From the NCBI GenBank assembly GCA_002104905.1, contig MCFE01000514.1, forward strand, positions 1 through 63,968: DNA of 63,968 nt. The letters run 5' to 3'. Numbering within the stretch: position 1 is the stretch's first letter; the number at the start of each line of letters is the position of its first letter. Positions 25,595-37,400 of the stretch are shown here, piece after piece. Below the pieces are notes generated by a model. The model was given only the letters and a program-made list of their open reading frames with translations, was not told the DNA's origin and did no database searches. This stretch comes from Basidiobolus meristosporus CBS 931.73. Taxonomy: Eukaryota; Basidiobolomycota; Basidiobolomycetes; Basidiobolales; Basidiobolaceae. Position numbers and translations under genes: made by a program.

Positions 25595-25770
25595 GGTAAT
25601 TGCACCTAAATATTCACCTAACTTGGTCACATGGACTATTACTTCTAATTCTTAAAGAATTTTGACCAAATTCCTTGTTGGGATCTACCTGGTATATCTT
25701 CACTAAACTATTAGATGCCCGGAACATGAAATTTTGATAAGTTGTCCAAATTGGTGTGTTTACAGTATTT
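25595..25770 (+). repeat. Partial copia LTR, inverted
   Basis: Reverse complement of the LTR 3' half: cacctaaatattcacctaac, ttgaccaaattccttgttgg and ttgtccaaattg. Truncated after about 175 bases. Confidence 0.65.
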
Positions 25771-25797
25771 ACAACAATCAAGTGGTGTATATACTGC

Positions 25798-26040
25798 TCT
25801 AAGAGTTTTTTAGATATTGGAAGGGATTCATAGAACAAGCTAATGTTTGTTGAATGTAAAAGTAGTATTGATAATTTTGCATGGTCTTAGCAAGACAAAC
25901 ATGTAGAATATCTTTAGGAAGGTGTCAACAGCATGTTTGCAGAGTTGGCAGCTGTTTGGGCAACCTTGAGAAATCTGATGTCTGAGTCCTGTTGAGATTA
26001 TTAAGTTGTCAACTAAGTATTCTACCAGCTTAGTCACATG
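25798..26040 (-). repeat. Partial copia LTR
   Basis: Shares ctctaagag...tagatattggaaggga, gaatgtaaaagtagtatt, tgcatggtcttagcaa and acatgtagaatat with the family. The 3' half is degraded. Confidence 0.65.
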
Positions 26041-26059
26041 TCACTTGTTCTATGATTGG

Positions 26060-26345
26060 CACTCTGTGCTGGTTGAATTTCTTGTTGGAATTTACTTAAA
26101 ATATTGTCACCAAATTATCAGGTACCCAGATTATGACCTTTCTTAAAGTTGTCCAAAAGACCCCAAACTTTGCACACATATTTTTGGAACCTTCCTTAGC
26201 AAACTCTATTTGTTGGTTTGTCCTTATCTAAAGTAAAAATACCATACTTTTGATCAGTAAATCTACAAGCGAGTAACATGTAAATCCTCTAGTTCTCCAC
26301 ATCACTTCTAATACTCCGCAGAATACTTCAACAAGTGCCTGATAT
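26060..26345 (+). repeat. Partial copia LTR, inverted
   Basis: Reverse complement: tcttgttggaatttactt, tatcaggtaccca, ttgtccaaaagaccccaaac and a block matching tttgcacacat. Also contains aatactccgcagaatacttc, corresponding to the LTR start. Confidence 0.65.
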
Positions 26346-26652
26346 GTTGGCAAGAAATACTCTGAGTCCCAACAAGTAGTTTGCTTGGATTTCTCTAAGA
26401 TTTGTGATTGATCTAAGTGACTAAGTTGGGGAAATATTTAGGTGTATTTATAGAATTTCCAGCATATACTACTTATATAGTATAGTGCAGCTAAACCTGT
26501 ATACCTCATGGGTTTCTCTCAGGTGGCTAGTGTATCAAGGTTATATTTATACTCTTGTCTGATCATGGGAATATAATAGATTAATAGATGCTTAGGAAGA
26601 CTTCAAAGCTATTGTAGTAAAGCTCAGGGTATCCCAGATAGCATTGAGAGAC

Positions 26653-26999
26653 TGTTGTAAGAGTCTTAGAGATACTGGAAGTAACTAGCAAAATAAGTCC
26701 TATATATGGTATTCACTTTCTGGTGTATAAAGTGTAAAGGTAGTTTTTGTACTGTTCTTTAGTCTTGCAAAACAAGCAAGTGAAATATGCTAAGAAAGGC
26801 TCTATGGGTGGGTGTGCCAAGCCTGGGGCTGCCTGGAGTACTTTGAAACTTCTTCATGTTCTGGGGACCCAATATTTTAGTGAAAATATTCTAAGTTGAC
26901 CCCAATAAGAAATTTGAGCAAATTCTCTAAGATTTGTTGACAATGATCTCAGTGACTAAGTGGGGTGAGTATTTTGATGTAATTAACAAATTTACAACA
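26653..26999 (-). repeat. Full-length decayed copia LTR
   Basis: 347 bases with family ends TGTTGTAA...TTACAACA. Internal identity is clearly lower than between the copies at 11.4 and 57.3 kb. Flanks GAGAC and AATAC do not match, so no target duplication remains. Confidence 0.8.
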
Positions 27000-27200
27000 A
27001 ATACATCATGTTCTGGATACCTGAGATTTTCAGTAGCATTCAAGACAATCCCTGATACAGTCTGACTCACAAATTATAGGGCTAATGGCTCAGGCAAATG
27101 TAAACACTTACTCTAACTATACACTTTACTCACTCATATACATGCAGATTCTATTTCACATATTACAATGTTATGAGTTATTTACTTGTAAGTTACCCTG

Positions 27201-27290
27201 CAGGATATTGGCTAGTTCTTAAAATTAATGAGGGCCTGAATGTTATCAGTATTTTCAGACTCATTCCAAAGCTCAACTTTGCACACAGCC
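27201..27290. repeat. Second dispersed repeat family, copy 2
   Basis: Shares gatattggcta...taatga...cctgaa.gttatcagtatttt and a following ctttgcacac motif with 56567-56655, and more weakly with 10816-10870. Confidence 0.55.
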
Positions 27291-27710
27291 TCACAGGGCC
27301 TTTCTTAAAGCATACCTATCATTAGTTTTACAAAGTTACCCTAAGTACAAATACTCTATTTGGGCTCAATTACACAAGTGAATATCGTGAAATACTTCTG
27401 GTTAGCCAAATTGCTTCTAGTATTCCCTAGAGTCTTGCAACAATATTTAGGTGCGATGCAAAATTTTTCGCAAATTCCAAGTAGCATTGCCACAATCTTA
27501 TTTTTAATACTTTGTAGCAAGGGAATTTTGCAGCTCTTAGTAATCTTATTTTTTGTGGGACCTCATGCTCAACTGTTGAATTAATGGACTTTACCACAAA
27601 CTGGGTATTGATCCAATGTGTAATTGCAACAACAATGGAAGGACTTGGGTTGTGGATAAAACAGAGGTATGACAATAAAGCTGAATTGAAATATTGAGCG
27701 GATGTTTCTT

Positions 27711-28624
27711 GCAACTAGATGATTTATCAAGTGTAACAGAATCAAATATAGTGGTGGGTTACTGACAAAAACGCTCGGAATATTGCAGTAGCGATTGTTT
27801 GCCTGGAAGTAGCATCAAGTATTTTAAATATCCTTAACAATGAGGCTTGATCAGACTAATCATCAAGCCCAGATGTATGCCTGACATGGTGCAATTTGGA
27901 CAACCTGCAACCGCACATAAGGACACAAGTATTCCAGATTGGCTTGATGTTGGTTATTAGGTATTCAAAAGTGACATCTTCCCAACTTCTCAAAAAACAG
28001 TTCCAGCAGTGCCCAAGACATTTCTGCAAGGATGCTGCATGAAGCTGATCTTGAATATTCTTTGCATCAGTTTTGGCCAGAAACTTGCATTGAGGTTGGT
28101 GTGGCTGATGATACAAGCCCTCAACTAGTACGCTAGCTCTACCTATTCACTGGACTCATGAAACCTTGTGGATAAGCCGATCATGTGATCAGTGGAAATA
28201 AGAAGGTGCCGATAATATGCTCCAGTTGCTAGCACCTCAGCAAGGAAATGATGTTGAATAGTGTCAATTGCATATAGGAAGTCGCCAAATGATGGTTTAG
28301 GGGCGAATTAGTGCCAATCATTCATATATTTAGGTCGAGCCATGGCATCATCAGACTTCCATCACACGAAAATTCCGAAATAGCAATCCATCTCCTCCAT
28401 TAGATGGATATCGATGGATTTTTTTTACCTCTGCCATGGCAGGAATCTGAGTGAATCCATGATTTGGATCAACCATGTTGCTAAGCGAGCGTAATCTTCA
28501 CCTATTCGGACATAACAGTAGGTGCATTGACAGCTTCTTGCTGTGGATTATATGCCCTCTATCCCACTCCTAGCCTTTCAGCAATTCTTGAAAGAGTGTA
28601 CACCTCTTTTCCCCTGCCAAAGTT
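27711..28624. other. Spacer upstream of SLX4, nothing recognised
   Basis: No coding region recognised. CpG content recovers toward the gene. The 60 bases before the SLX4 start are pyrimidine-rich, as expected for a fungal promoter or leader. Confidence 0.5.
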
Positions 28625-31556
28625 ATGGGAACTGATAGCCAAGACTCCTACCAGCCCCCCTCCTTCCCACGATTAAACTTCAGCACTCTCCGAGCATATA
28701 CGGATCACACACAACTTTCCAACTCCGAGGATGAGCATGAATGCCGGGATGTCGATCTAGAGGAGATTTCGGTTCCCACCGAACGAACGAAACGTAAAGG
28801 ATCCCCAAAAGCTCAAATCGAAGCATGTTCGCCATCTGCATCGAGGCACATAGATCCTCATGCACCTCTCTCAAAACGCCAAAGAAAAGAAGAGGATGGC
28901 CTTGCCATTCCACCTGTAGTAAGGCTAGTCTTGGACTGTGTAGAGATTGTGGTTCGAGAACAGGCTGTTGTGGACAGCTCTATACCAGAGATTGACCGGC
29001 AGCCAGAGATCTCGTCCGAATTTAGAATAGACCGGGTGAAGAGTTCGTGGCAGAAAAGTAACTTGGCTTTTCCAGCGATTCATCGACGAGATATGCTAAC
29101 ACCTGAGTGATAGGCCTCGCCGAACCATACGTGTCCCAATCTCTTTCACCAGTCTTAGCACACCCCATGGGCTCGGAAGAAGACCTGAAATTGCCTGAGA
29201 GATTCGCTTCAGAGCCCGTCAAACCAGAGGCGAGTCGGAGGGTTTTGGGCGAACCTACACTTTCACGAAGACAAAAAAGTATCATCACCCTTGATTCCCA
29301 GGACTCGCACTCGGACTTCAGTTGCGAACTAGAGGAAGAGAGAATTCAATTTTTGAACGTGTTCCGTGAGCATGAGGAGGTATGTTGGCTGCTGGACAGA
29401 ACTCTACAGGGTGTGCAACTTACGATTGTTCTTGGCATCAGGCTTTATTCCAGGCAGACACTTTTCAACATTTTATGGAATGTAAGAGCCAGCTGGCACG
29501 GAAACAGAGAATCTATAACTCCTCACCGCACGGGAGAGTGGAAGATAGTATAGGACATGCCATCAATCATTACACAGCCAAGTCTTTGGAGGAAATCTCC
29601 TACTTCGAGGATCAAATCATCTTTCTAAGAATGAACCTGGTTCAAAATGTATACTTTCTCGTACAGAATGTGGATTTAATCAGCTTACTTACATCAAATC
29701 GACCTTTTTTAGCTGAAAGCGCTTGCTCAAGAAAGAGACGAGAATCTGGACAAATGGAGAGACTCGCCTTACCCCACTCACAAGCTGATGACGGACTCTC
29801 CTGAAAGTAACTGGGAGAGAGCGAGATCGGATGAGATAGATTCTCGGTTGACACCTCCAGGTGGTGGGGTATTTGACGATTTTGGTGTTAGAGTAGCGAC
29901 CAACGGGGACAAGACCACAACGACCCAAGCCGAGAATTCTCTTATAGAACTTGAAGACACCCTGGAGTTGAAGTCACTTGGTGAAGTGCGTGAGCCACAG
30001 GTGGCTTCCTCTTTGACGAGTGAGCCCGAGAAGCCTTACCTGGAGAGCGATGAATCGGAGAGCGCCATTATCACCACTGCCATCGCATTGCTTACTGCTG
30101 AGACTATACACGAAACCTCATTAGAGCCCATCAAGAGTCCCAACGTTCGCTCCTACTCCACAATCGATTCTCCGTCGCCGCCGATTTCCCGTCCGTCATC
30201 AAGGTTCAATAGCCCAGAGATGGCTAACCAGAGTCATCGGAAAGAAACCGACTCACTCACAGCGGCGGTACTATGTGGCGAACCGGATGTCCAAGCACCG
30301 CCCCTTTTGTCACCATTGAATGCTCCACTGGAAGATGGGCATCCGAATTCGTGTGAAATTGTGTCGCTGTCATCCACCTCTTTCTATCACGCCAATACAC
30401 ACGAAGGTATGCTTTCAGACATATTACTAGATACTGGCTCAACAAGTCATCGGCCTATCCTCGAAGATGCAATGAAGCGCGAGAGCCACTTGGACGAAGT
30501 CCGGACACCAAGTGATACTTTCTCCCTTGACAACCATCCGACTTCCGATGGCCATGCGAACGAGGTGCCGCCACCAGGTCCGCAAGTCCACCTGATCGAG
30601 AGTCAGAGTTGGTATGAGCGAGATTCTGACCAAGATTCGGCCGGGGATGAGGTCGATCTGCTGGAGCTCTATCACCCTGACGAACTTCCCGCCATGTATT
30701 CTGCCCCTTCCGCTGTACCTAGTAATTCAAGCTTTACCCACACATACGATATATCATTTAATTCCGATCTATGCACTTTCGAACCCTCTATCTCCGAGAG
30801 CCAGCCTTTTCTACTTCTTTCTGACATAGCCAACTCCACTTCTGAGGTGACGCACCTGCACTCTATCAACGAGTCGATGCCCAATTATAGGGATATGTCT
30901 TTTGATTCGCTCAAGGTTAGGGTCAGCTTTCTAATTGAATGGTGCATGGAGTTTCTAACCGCCAGAACACACATCTAGGAGCTTGGAAACCAGTACAATA
31001 TGCCAGCCGCCTCCCAAAACATGATTGTGTCGTTGTTGGAACAGCGTTGGAAGTCACTCCATCCTAATTCGTATGAGCCTTCCGGCTCGCCAGGAATCCA
31101 GACTCCCAGCCGGTCGAGCCCAAGCACCAACAGTACCTCGGAAACAAGCGGCGAGGAAGCAGAACCGGAGGGTTGGGACACCGTCGATTCTGAGGGTACG
31201 GAAGCAGGCCCACTTGTCGATACCGAGTTAGAACAGACCTTCTTCGATTTCATCAAGAACGATACAGAACTCTATAGCTCCATTCTTTGTTATAAGGTTG
31301 CCAATTTTCTACGACCTACCTGGCCAGAAACCAGAACGGAACTAACCTTTCTCTTTAATTCTTCACAACAAAGCCAATAAATTTTGAGAAGCTCTACAGG
31401 GATTTGCTCCGGACCGGTTACGCATTCAAGAGGCGCAAATTAAAGGACTTTTTGGATAAACAGGTAAGTACTTCGCCTGCTTGCTGAACTTGGGTCTGAG
31501 TTTCTTACACAACCGTCATACAGGGAATCTTGGCCATCTTCACCAAGGAGGGTTGA
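28625..31556 (+). CDS. SLX4: SLX4, structure-specific endonuclease scaffold subunit
   Basis: Seven exons by frame and splice signals: 28625-29057, 29108-29365, 29410-29648, 29713-30915, 30979-31296, 31374-31463 and 31524-31556; 857 residues. Identification rests on two C-terminal modules. A SAP-like motif (about 699-738) reads MPNYRDMSFDSLKELGNQYN...MIVSLLEQRWKSL across an intron. The conserved C-terminal domain (about 790-857) reads FFDFIKNDTELYSSILCY...INFEKLYRDLL...RRKLKDFLDKQGI...FTKEG and binds the nuclease SLX1 in this family. The SLX1-SLX4 complex acts in the nucleus on branched DNA. The middle 450 residues are acidic, Ser/Pro-rich and disordered, as usual for SLX4. Residues about 232-255 (CATYDCSW...HFMEC) resemble a degenerate UBZ-type zinc finger. 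Introns at 29058, 30916 and 31297 contain CTAAC. The 29366-29409 intron and the start codon are the least certain points. Confidence 0.87.
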
Positions 31557-31622
31557 TGTTCAGCGAGAAATATGGGATCACGATTATATCTTTAGGGGTC
31601 CATACAAATCCAAGATTTTTTT

Positions 31623-31631
31623 GGGGGGGGG
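31623..31631 (+). repeat. G9 homopolymer
   Basis: Nine G residues after a T-run, in the short SLX4-BET1 spacer. Possible slippage or sequencing-error site. Confidence 0.8.
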
Positions 31632-31766
31632 TCCATTTTGAACGAGCCTACCCTATAATTTAGTGTCCCATTTGCAGTTGAGCGAATATCACTGATTCTG
31701 GTTATCTTAGTCTGTTAATCGCTGCTAGATACCTCTCTTCCTTTGTCCAAAACCCGCCCAAGTCGA

Positions 31767-31774
31767 TATAAATA
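31767..31774 (+). promoter_or_regulatory. TATA box of BET1
   Basis: TATAAATA lies only 25 bases upstream of the proposed BET1 ATG (31792), implying a very short 5' leader or a start slightly downstream. Confidence 0.5.
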
Positions 31775-31791
31775 GCTCGAAATAAAACAAA

Positions 31792-32398
31792 ATGCATAGA
31801 CCTAGAGCCAGGTAAACTACTTGTCATCTTGAACCTTCCTTAGGGCAAATCCCCAAACAAACTTCACATTGCCACCGTTTTCTTATCCGCTTGTACGTTT
31901 CGGCATCTGAAACTGGTTTGCTTTTCTTCATCTAGACAGTATGCCAATCAGCAGGATTACAACCAAGCCCCTGATCATACTCAAGGAGAGCTGGAGAAGA
32001 TGAATGACCAACGAATTGAAGGACTTTCAGATAGGATCCATTTACTTCGAGAGGTATGCACTTTGGAAAGTACCTGATGTGTCCTGTACTTAGGACTCAC
32101 TCCCTGGTTTGTAGATCACCTTGAACATTGGAGAGGAGGTTAGAGATCAAAACAACTACTTGAAAGATATGGTACAGTAGTAGCACATGGTATAGATTCT
32201 CATCCGGCAGGAATTAAAGTGAATCACCTTTGCCTAATTTAGGGTGGAGATTTCGAGCGTACCGGAACCTATCTCAAGGGCACTATGCGACGCTTCTACG
32301 CAATGGCCCAAACGCAGAGTGGTCGCTATATGATCTATCTTATCCTGTTCGCCCTCCTAGTGTTCACCTTTATGCTGTTCTATGTTCGTTGGCGCTAA
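31792..32398 (+). CDS. BET1: BET1, ER-Golgi Qc-SNARE
   Basis: Four exons: 31792-31811, 31936-32053, 32115-32171 and 32243-32398; 116 residues, matching Bet1 length in other eukaryotes. The SNARE helix runs about 30-90: KMNDQRIEGLSDRIHLLREI, NIGEEVRDQNNYLKDMGGDF and YLKGTMRRFYAMAQTQSGR. The ionic-layer Gln is in RDQNN. It ends with a hydrophobic tail anchor (YMIYLILFALLVFTFMLFYV) and a basic terminus, so it is a C-terminally anchored protein. Known role: fusion of ER-derived COPII vesicles with the cis-Golgi, with Sed5, Bos1 and Sec22. Exon phases are consistent throughout. The 20-base first exon encodes MHRPRA plus a split Arg codon and is inferred. The gene sits 235 bases downstream of SLX4 on the same strand. 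Confidence 0.92.
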
Positions 32399-33857
32399 AA
32401 CGGCTGAACAAGGGAAGGTCGTCTAGGCCCTTTCGTTCGCGAGGCCCACCTTCTCTTGGAGCTGCCTCTACGTAGACCCTTTCCACCATGGTGAAGAATT
32501 TCCAAACACCCTTCTTTAATACTGGCTTTTACTTTAATCGTCCTCTTGTTTCTTCCTACTCTACTCCACATTTATCGGCTTCGAACGCGCTTTTCCCTCG
32601 GGAGGGAGTTGAGGCTGACCCGCTCCTTTGTCGAGGGGAATCACCCACCCCACCCCGCAGCGTACTGACTGACATGGTTTACCCAAACGAAACACGACCT
32701 TTTCGTGACCAATAAAAATACCTGTCTAATACCAGTTTATTCTCTGGATTGCTGCTCCCATTCCCACAAATCCCCACCCACCACGCCTTCGGTTCTTTGT
32801 AGTGCCTGGTACCATCTCAACCATCAAATCCATAGGCCCGGCCTTGGGCGATGGCTGGGATTAGCTTGGTAGTGGAACCCATCAACCATGCTGACCACCA
32901 GAGCAAGGAAGATTTGTGGAGCTCATATGCTTTCGGAACCCTTCATCACTCACTATCTACCATCCATCGACGCTATTCGAAGACCCTTTGATGCAAGATG
33001 CCCAGATATTGATGCTGCCATATCAGGCGTTCTCTGACTGCCGTCATGCTCACGTCCACACCCACACCCACACCCACGCCCGCACTATCTCCTCGCTTGG
33101 GTGGACGGTTGGGGTTGATCCAAAGATATCCTCATGCAGGCATGAATATGTGCATGATCGGCCGGTTTGGCATGGATTGGGTAATACAATGCTCACCAGC
33201 AGACCTTCAAACATAAGATCCTACCGAGTCATTCGGATGACCATCTAACTCAGATCCCTGCTGATTCACCTCATTCAACCAGATGAGCACTGATTCATCT
33301 TCAGGGACTACCAGAGGTCGAGGAATGGCTTTACTATTGGCCAAGTGGGGGTTTCGATTCTGCAAGGTCGCCAGAGGCTTGGGCTACAATCAGTTTAATC
33401 AGTTAAGCAGATCTGGAGATATCTTGGATGTCTCACTGGACGAACTGTAGCGGAGTGCCCAGATTGGGGAGGCAGCGGGGGATACCGTACCTACATCAAA
33501 CCAAATGCACGGCGTGGCGTGTCCATCACGCTGTTCAAACGACGGGGTTGGGAATATCACCTCTCGTCACAGAGGGGCACACAACCATGACCAGGACCAT
33601 GACTCGGTAAAATCCATTTTTATACAAGTTAAATCTCACAGAGGTTTGGAGTTAGAACGGTTAAACTGAAGTTACAGGTGGATGGAAGTTAGAAATGAGG
33701 GGGACTATGATGTGGGATAAATATACGCAGGATACTTGGAATGAGTATAGGTGATCGTTGGTTTACAGGTCGTAGTGTTAGTAATGCCCTACATTGTGGA
33801 AATGGCATCAAAATCCACCGAATGGCAGGCTTCATTAGGCTAGCCAACATGAAAGAC
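32399..33857. other. Spacer, nothing recognised
   Basis: No gene recognised. It contains a CCACAC-type microsatellite at 33056-33085. Several open frames of 60-110 codons lack any family feature. Confidence 0.5.
33056..33085 (+). repeat. CCACAC-type microsatellite
   Basis: About four CCACAC units grading into CCACGC and CCGCAC. A simple repeat. Confidence 0.85.
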
Positions 33858-34423
33858 TCAGCGTTTCTTTCCGAAACTGCCGATTCTCCTGATGCTTCTA
33901 AACTTGTTCCCAGGCTTGGACACCCTCGATTCCTCGAACGCGAAGTCCTTCATCTCCGTGTAGGCCGGTGGTCGCTGAGCTAAGCGCAGCGGTTTGGCAG
34001 GTGTTAAGGTATTACGTAGTTTGGAGTACCAAGATTTTGTCATGGTTTCATCATCCTCCGAATGAAATACTCCTTCGCTAGACCATTGGTCCTCCTCCAT
34101 CAATCGGTGCATGGAGTGTGGTCGTACTTCGGTGTTTCCTCGCTGAGCATCTTGTGGTCTGCGTGGGCCTGGTCCGGATCTTTCAAAGATTGAGAACATC
34201 TTGCTGCGCTTCTCCTTCTCTGGATAGGTTGTCACCCAGGTGTTGGCGCCTGATATATAGCCAGGCGGCTCGAAGTCCTCGGTTTGGGAGATAATATTCT
34301 AAAGAGTCAAAGCCTCTGGTTAGACCACTATGGAAGGCAAAGCAACATGTGTAGGGGTACCTCTTGAGAGTAGTCAAATTCGCGGCAATGCAGCCTTGAT
34401 TCGTGGTCGAACAAGGAACTCAT
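33858..34423 (-). CDS. Two-exon gene of unknown function, 167 residues
   Basis: Exon 1 (34361-34423) encodes MSSLFDHESRLHCREFDYSQ; a 62-base intron (34299-34360, containing CTAAC) restores frame into exon 2 (33858-34298). A TATAAAAG motif lies about 160 bases upstream of the ATG, supporting a real promoter. The protein is hydrophilic, with no signal peptide or membrane segment. The N-terminal half includes PPGYISGANTWVTTYPEKEK, the middle is basic and Pro/Arg-rich (ERSGPGPRRPQDAQRG), and the C-terminus is strongly basic (SIRRIGSFGKKR). I do not recognise a family. The intron fit and promoter make it more credible than other open frames here. It could be a lineage-specific regulator, but nothing shows this. 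Confidence 0.6.
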
Positions 34424-37400
34424 TTTGCGCTTGAAGCTGAGCATGAGGTTGGCTAATCAAGAGAGTGGTGCTCTAAAAGGTAGGGTTCTAGACGACTTTC
34501 GGTTCAAGCGAATGTGTACACGTGCGGATCAAGCTCGAACTCTATCTCAAACGGATAACCAGGAAAGGGATGATGGGGATGGCTTTTATAAGCTAAATTC
34601 GAGAGTGCAGCTGGCGTTTTCGATGGCAATCTAATGACAAGGCACGACGTAATGGAGAGTTGTGAGAGCCTGCGTGTGGCTGGATACAGTGAGAAATTAA
34701 CAATTGTTGGCTTCGAATGGCTACCAAGGATGGTTAGGCGTTTTATATGAAAAATCTCCCTTCGTTTCAATTTGTCATTCGTCATTCAGCTTGGTATAGT
34801 GGCGTAGTTTGACCTCTGTTGCACATTGAATTTTTCATCACCTTCAAGTACCTGAGACTGTCCATGATTCATTCTCCGTCGACCAATCAAATACCCATCC
34901 CCACAACCTATCAATCTGGTCTCGAGCATGGAAGGGTTGCGAGAGTAAGGGTAACCATGCCACTCCATAAGAAAGTGATCCCGAATTATGAATCCCCATC
35001 GTAACTTCTATTAGTGGTATGCAGGGCTAGAGTCCCGGTGCACCAGTCAAAGCGAGCTAAGTGGAAGGGGCCGGGGTTCAATTGCCGCATCTCTTCCTTA
35101 ACAATTATGAGACGGAAATGGCTCCAAGTAATTTCCCTTATCCTCCAGACCGTTGAGCGTAAACATAGGCGAAACCTTGTTTCTCGTGCACTAATTATCA
35201 CTAAACCTTTGGATAATTCTGACCCACACAACCCCACGGTCAGTAGTAACCGCATCCCTCGACCCGTCCCAAACCTGGGGTCTTCCTGATTTTGATTGAT
35301 TTGGGTGTTTGGGTGGAAGTGGGTGGATTTGGGTGAATCGGTGGTAATGGCAAACGATCCCATCATCGTTCTATATCATCACTGAGTGCGTGGGTTGGGT
35401 GCGAACTTAGGTCAGCATTCCGATCAGTCATACCCTCTCAGATTAACCATGCATTTCGATCCATCCCCTTGAGACCAAGTTTACAATGCGTGGATGGTTT
35501 TTAGAACCATTGTTATCGAATGTATCTGCTCCGACCCAACCTAAAATCCATTGTAACGGATTAGGCTATCACGACGTCCTGTACGAATGGATGATGCCGT
35601 CCTGTAGGAAGAAACCGGTCAGGTAGATAAGGTGAGCTTAATAGGCTCGTTTGAGCTTTGATACATAGATGCTGAGTGCTGCGCTGATATCCAGTTCTCT
35701 TGATGTGAGTTTCATCGAACATCAATCAGTTTTAGTGTGAGCAACAGTATCTAGCCAGATTTGGCCATTAATTCATGGTGAATAGGCAATAGGTAGCTCA
35801 TTGTGTGTTTAGGATTCAGAGGTGCTACAGGATAACTTTATCATGCTGGTGGCACCCACAATTCTCTCAAGGACTTTGGTTTCTCTGGGGTTTGTAAAAC
35901 CTACCCGCTAGAGGGCAAGATGATTCGTAGATCGCTTCACCACATCCGCTGATTGGGAGGTTGTGATTATGAATCCACTTGAAATACGAATAAAGTCCCA
36001 GTATAGCCACGTCGTATACAGGCTTTCACCACCACAGATGTCTGTATCATGCTCCACAGCACCTACAATACAGACTATTGTCACTACCAAGACATACGCG
36101 GTGATGTGTATTCTTCTCCAGGCAGATGGAGGGGACAGAGAATCAGCTCTACAATTCATTCATATCCATTGCTTGAACCCTTCAAGTGGATCTTCCACCT
36201 TACAAGCATCACCAAGTCCTATATCAGAGCACGTGAGGCAAGTATCATCGTGCAAGTATCATCGACCATCTGTGAGAGTGTTCAGGACTGTTATCAAATC
36301 TCACAACCACAAAGCTAGTATTGGACGATGCTGTGGAAACTCGACAAGCAATGATTCGATCAGACACCTTCGCTTGATAGATCAACACACACTGAAAAGG
36401 CCTGGACCGAGTTGACGGCGTCTATCACTGTAGATTGTAGGAGAAATGGGGTGCGGCAACTGGTCAACTCCCAATCAACTGACCTGGTATTAAACACCTC
36501 TCAAGCCAACACATCATTGCGGGCCATGTTGTCAGGCCAAGTGCACTCTATATACCCCTTGAGAAGCAGTGTATTGACTAAACTCACCATGCATCGGAGC
36601 TGACTGAAGCATTGAAGGGCCTAGAGACTGGGTTTAGGTACCAAGTAACAACTGTTGCTTCGAAACCGCTGCCTCTTGCATGATCATGCTACAGATTGTG
36701 GAGGCTACACGTAATCACCATCCTTCATTTGCCGGATCTATTCCTGGCCTTCCTCCATTCAGATCGAACATTCACATCAAAGCCAGGTGATAGTGCACCA
36801 CACATCATTCATTTCCGCCAGGCTTCGTCTGTTGATGTGAGTGGTGCGCTAGTTTTAGAGCCTAGTGAAAATACGGAGCAGACAGTAGGCAATGTGTCTC
36901 CAACCCGATCCGATTTGATGGTAAACCCACTGAGTGCCACTGTTTGTTACTTGAAATGATTTATATTGGGTCTTTAAATTTCTTGCATGTGAGTTGGTGA
37001 TGATGGAATCGAGCTTTCCTTAAATGCGGACAAATAAAAAGAAACAAACGCCCAAAGTACATTATCGGGACCTGTATAAATTCCGTTTCAGGAAGTCCAA
37101 GCCACAATACCCAAGGGCCAAACAAACTGAAAGTGGAAAATTGATTACAACAAATGTAGAAACATTAAACGATAGGATAATAATCTTTTCACATCATCAT
37201 ATTTACATAGAGCACGTGCCCGGTTAAGGGTGGTAGTAAATATACCAGTGAATGCAAACGATGCACGTCTCTGCCAGTATCCAAAGCGCTTGATCCTGAC
37301 CTCTTCAGAGAACCATACACCTGAGCTCCCGTCGATGAATAATGCCAAAACCAGTTGGATTTAAGTCAATTATCGAACACCGTCTTGTGAGCCATGAACA

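Larger units (their letters stand above)
23341..27710. repeat. Second decayed repeat island
   Basis: AT-rich, with roughly ten CpGs in over 4 kb by eye. It holds the second copy of the dispersed repeat shared with 3.4 kb, at least six copia LTR copies in alternating orientation, and a copy of the repeat shared with 10.8 and 56.6 kb. No host gene was found. Confidence 0.75.

Noticed and set aside
29107-29553. Treating the second SLX4 segment as a separate gene starting at GTG 29107
   Set aside because: A GTAACT...TGCTAAC...GAG intron at 29058-29107 joins it in phase to the preceding exon, and GTG is not a normal fungal start.
33056-33085. Telomere-like CCACAC repeat
   Set aside because: Only about four units, internal to the contig and not matching a telomere array; ordinary microsatellite.
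35010-35095. Possible tRNA: a T-loop-like GGTTCAATT and a preceding A-box-like stretch
   Set aside because: The base after the loop is G rather than the C needed to pair, the T stem does not form and I could not build a 7-base acceptor stem.
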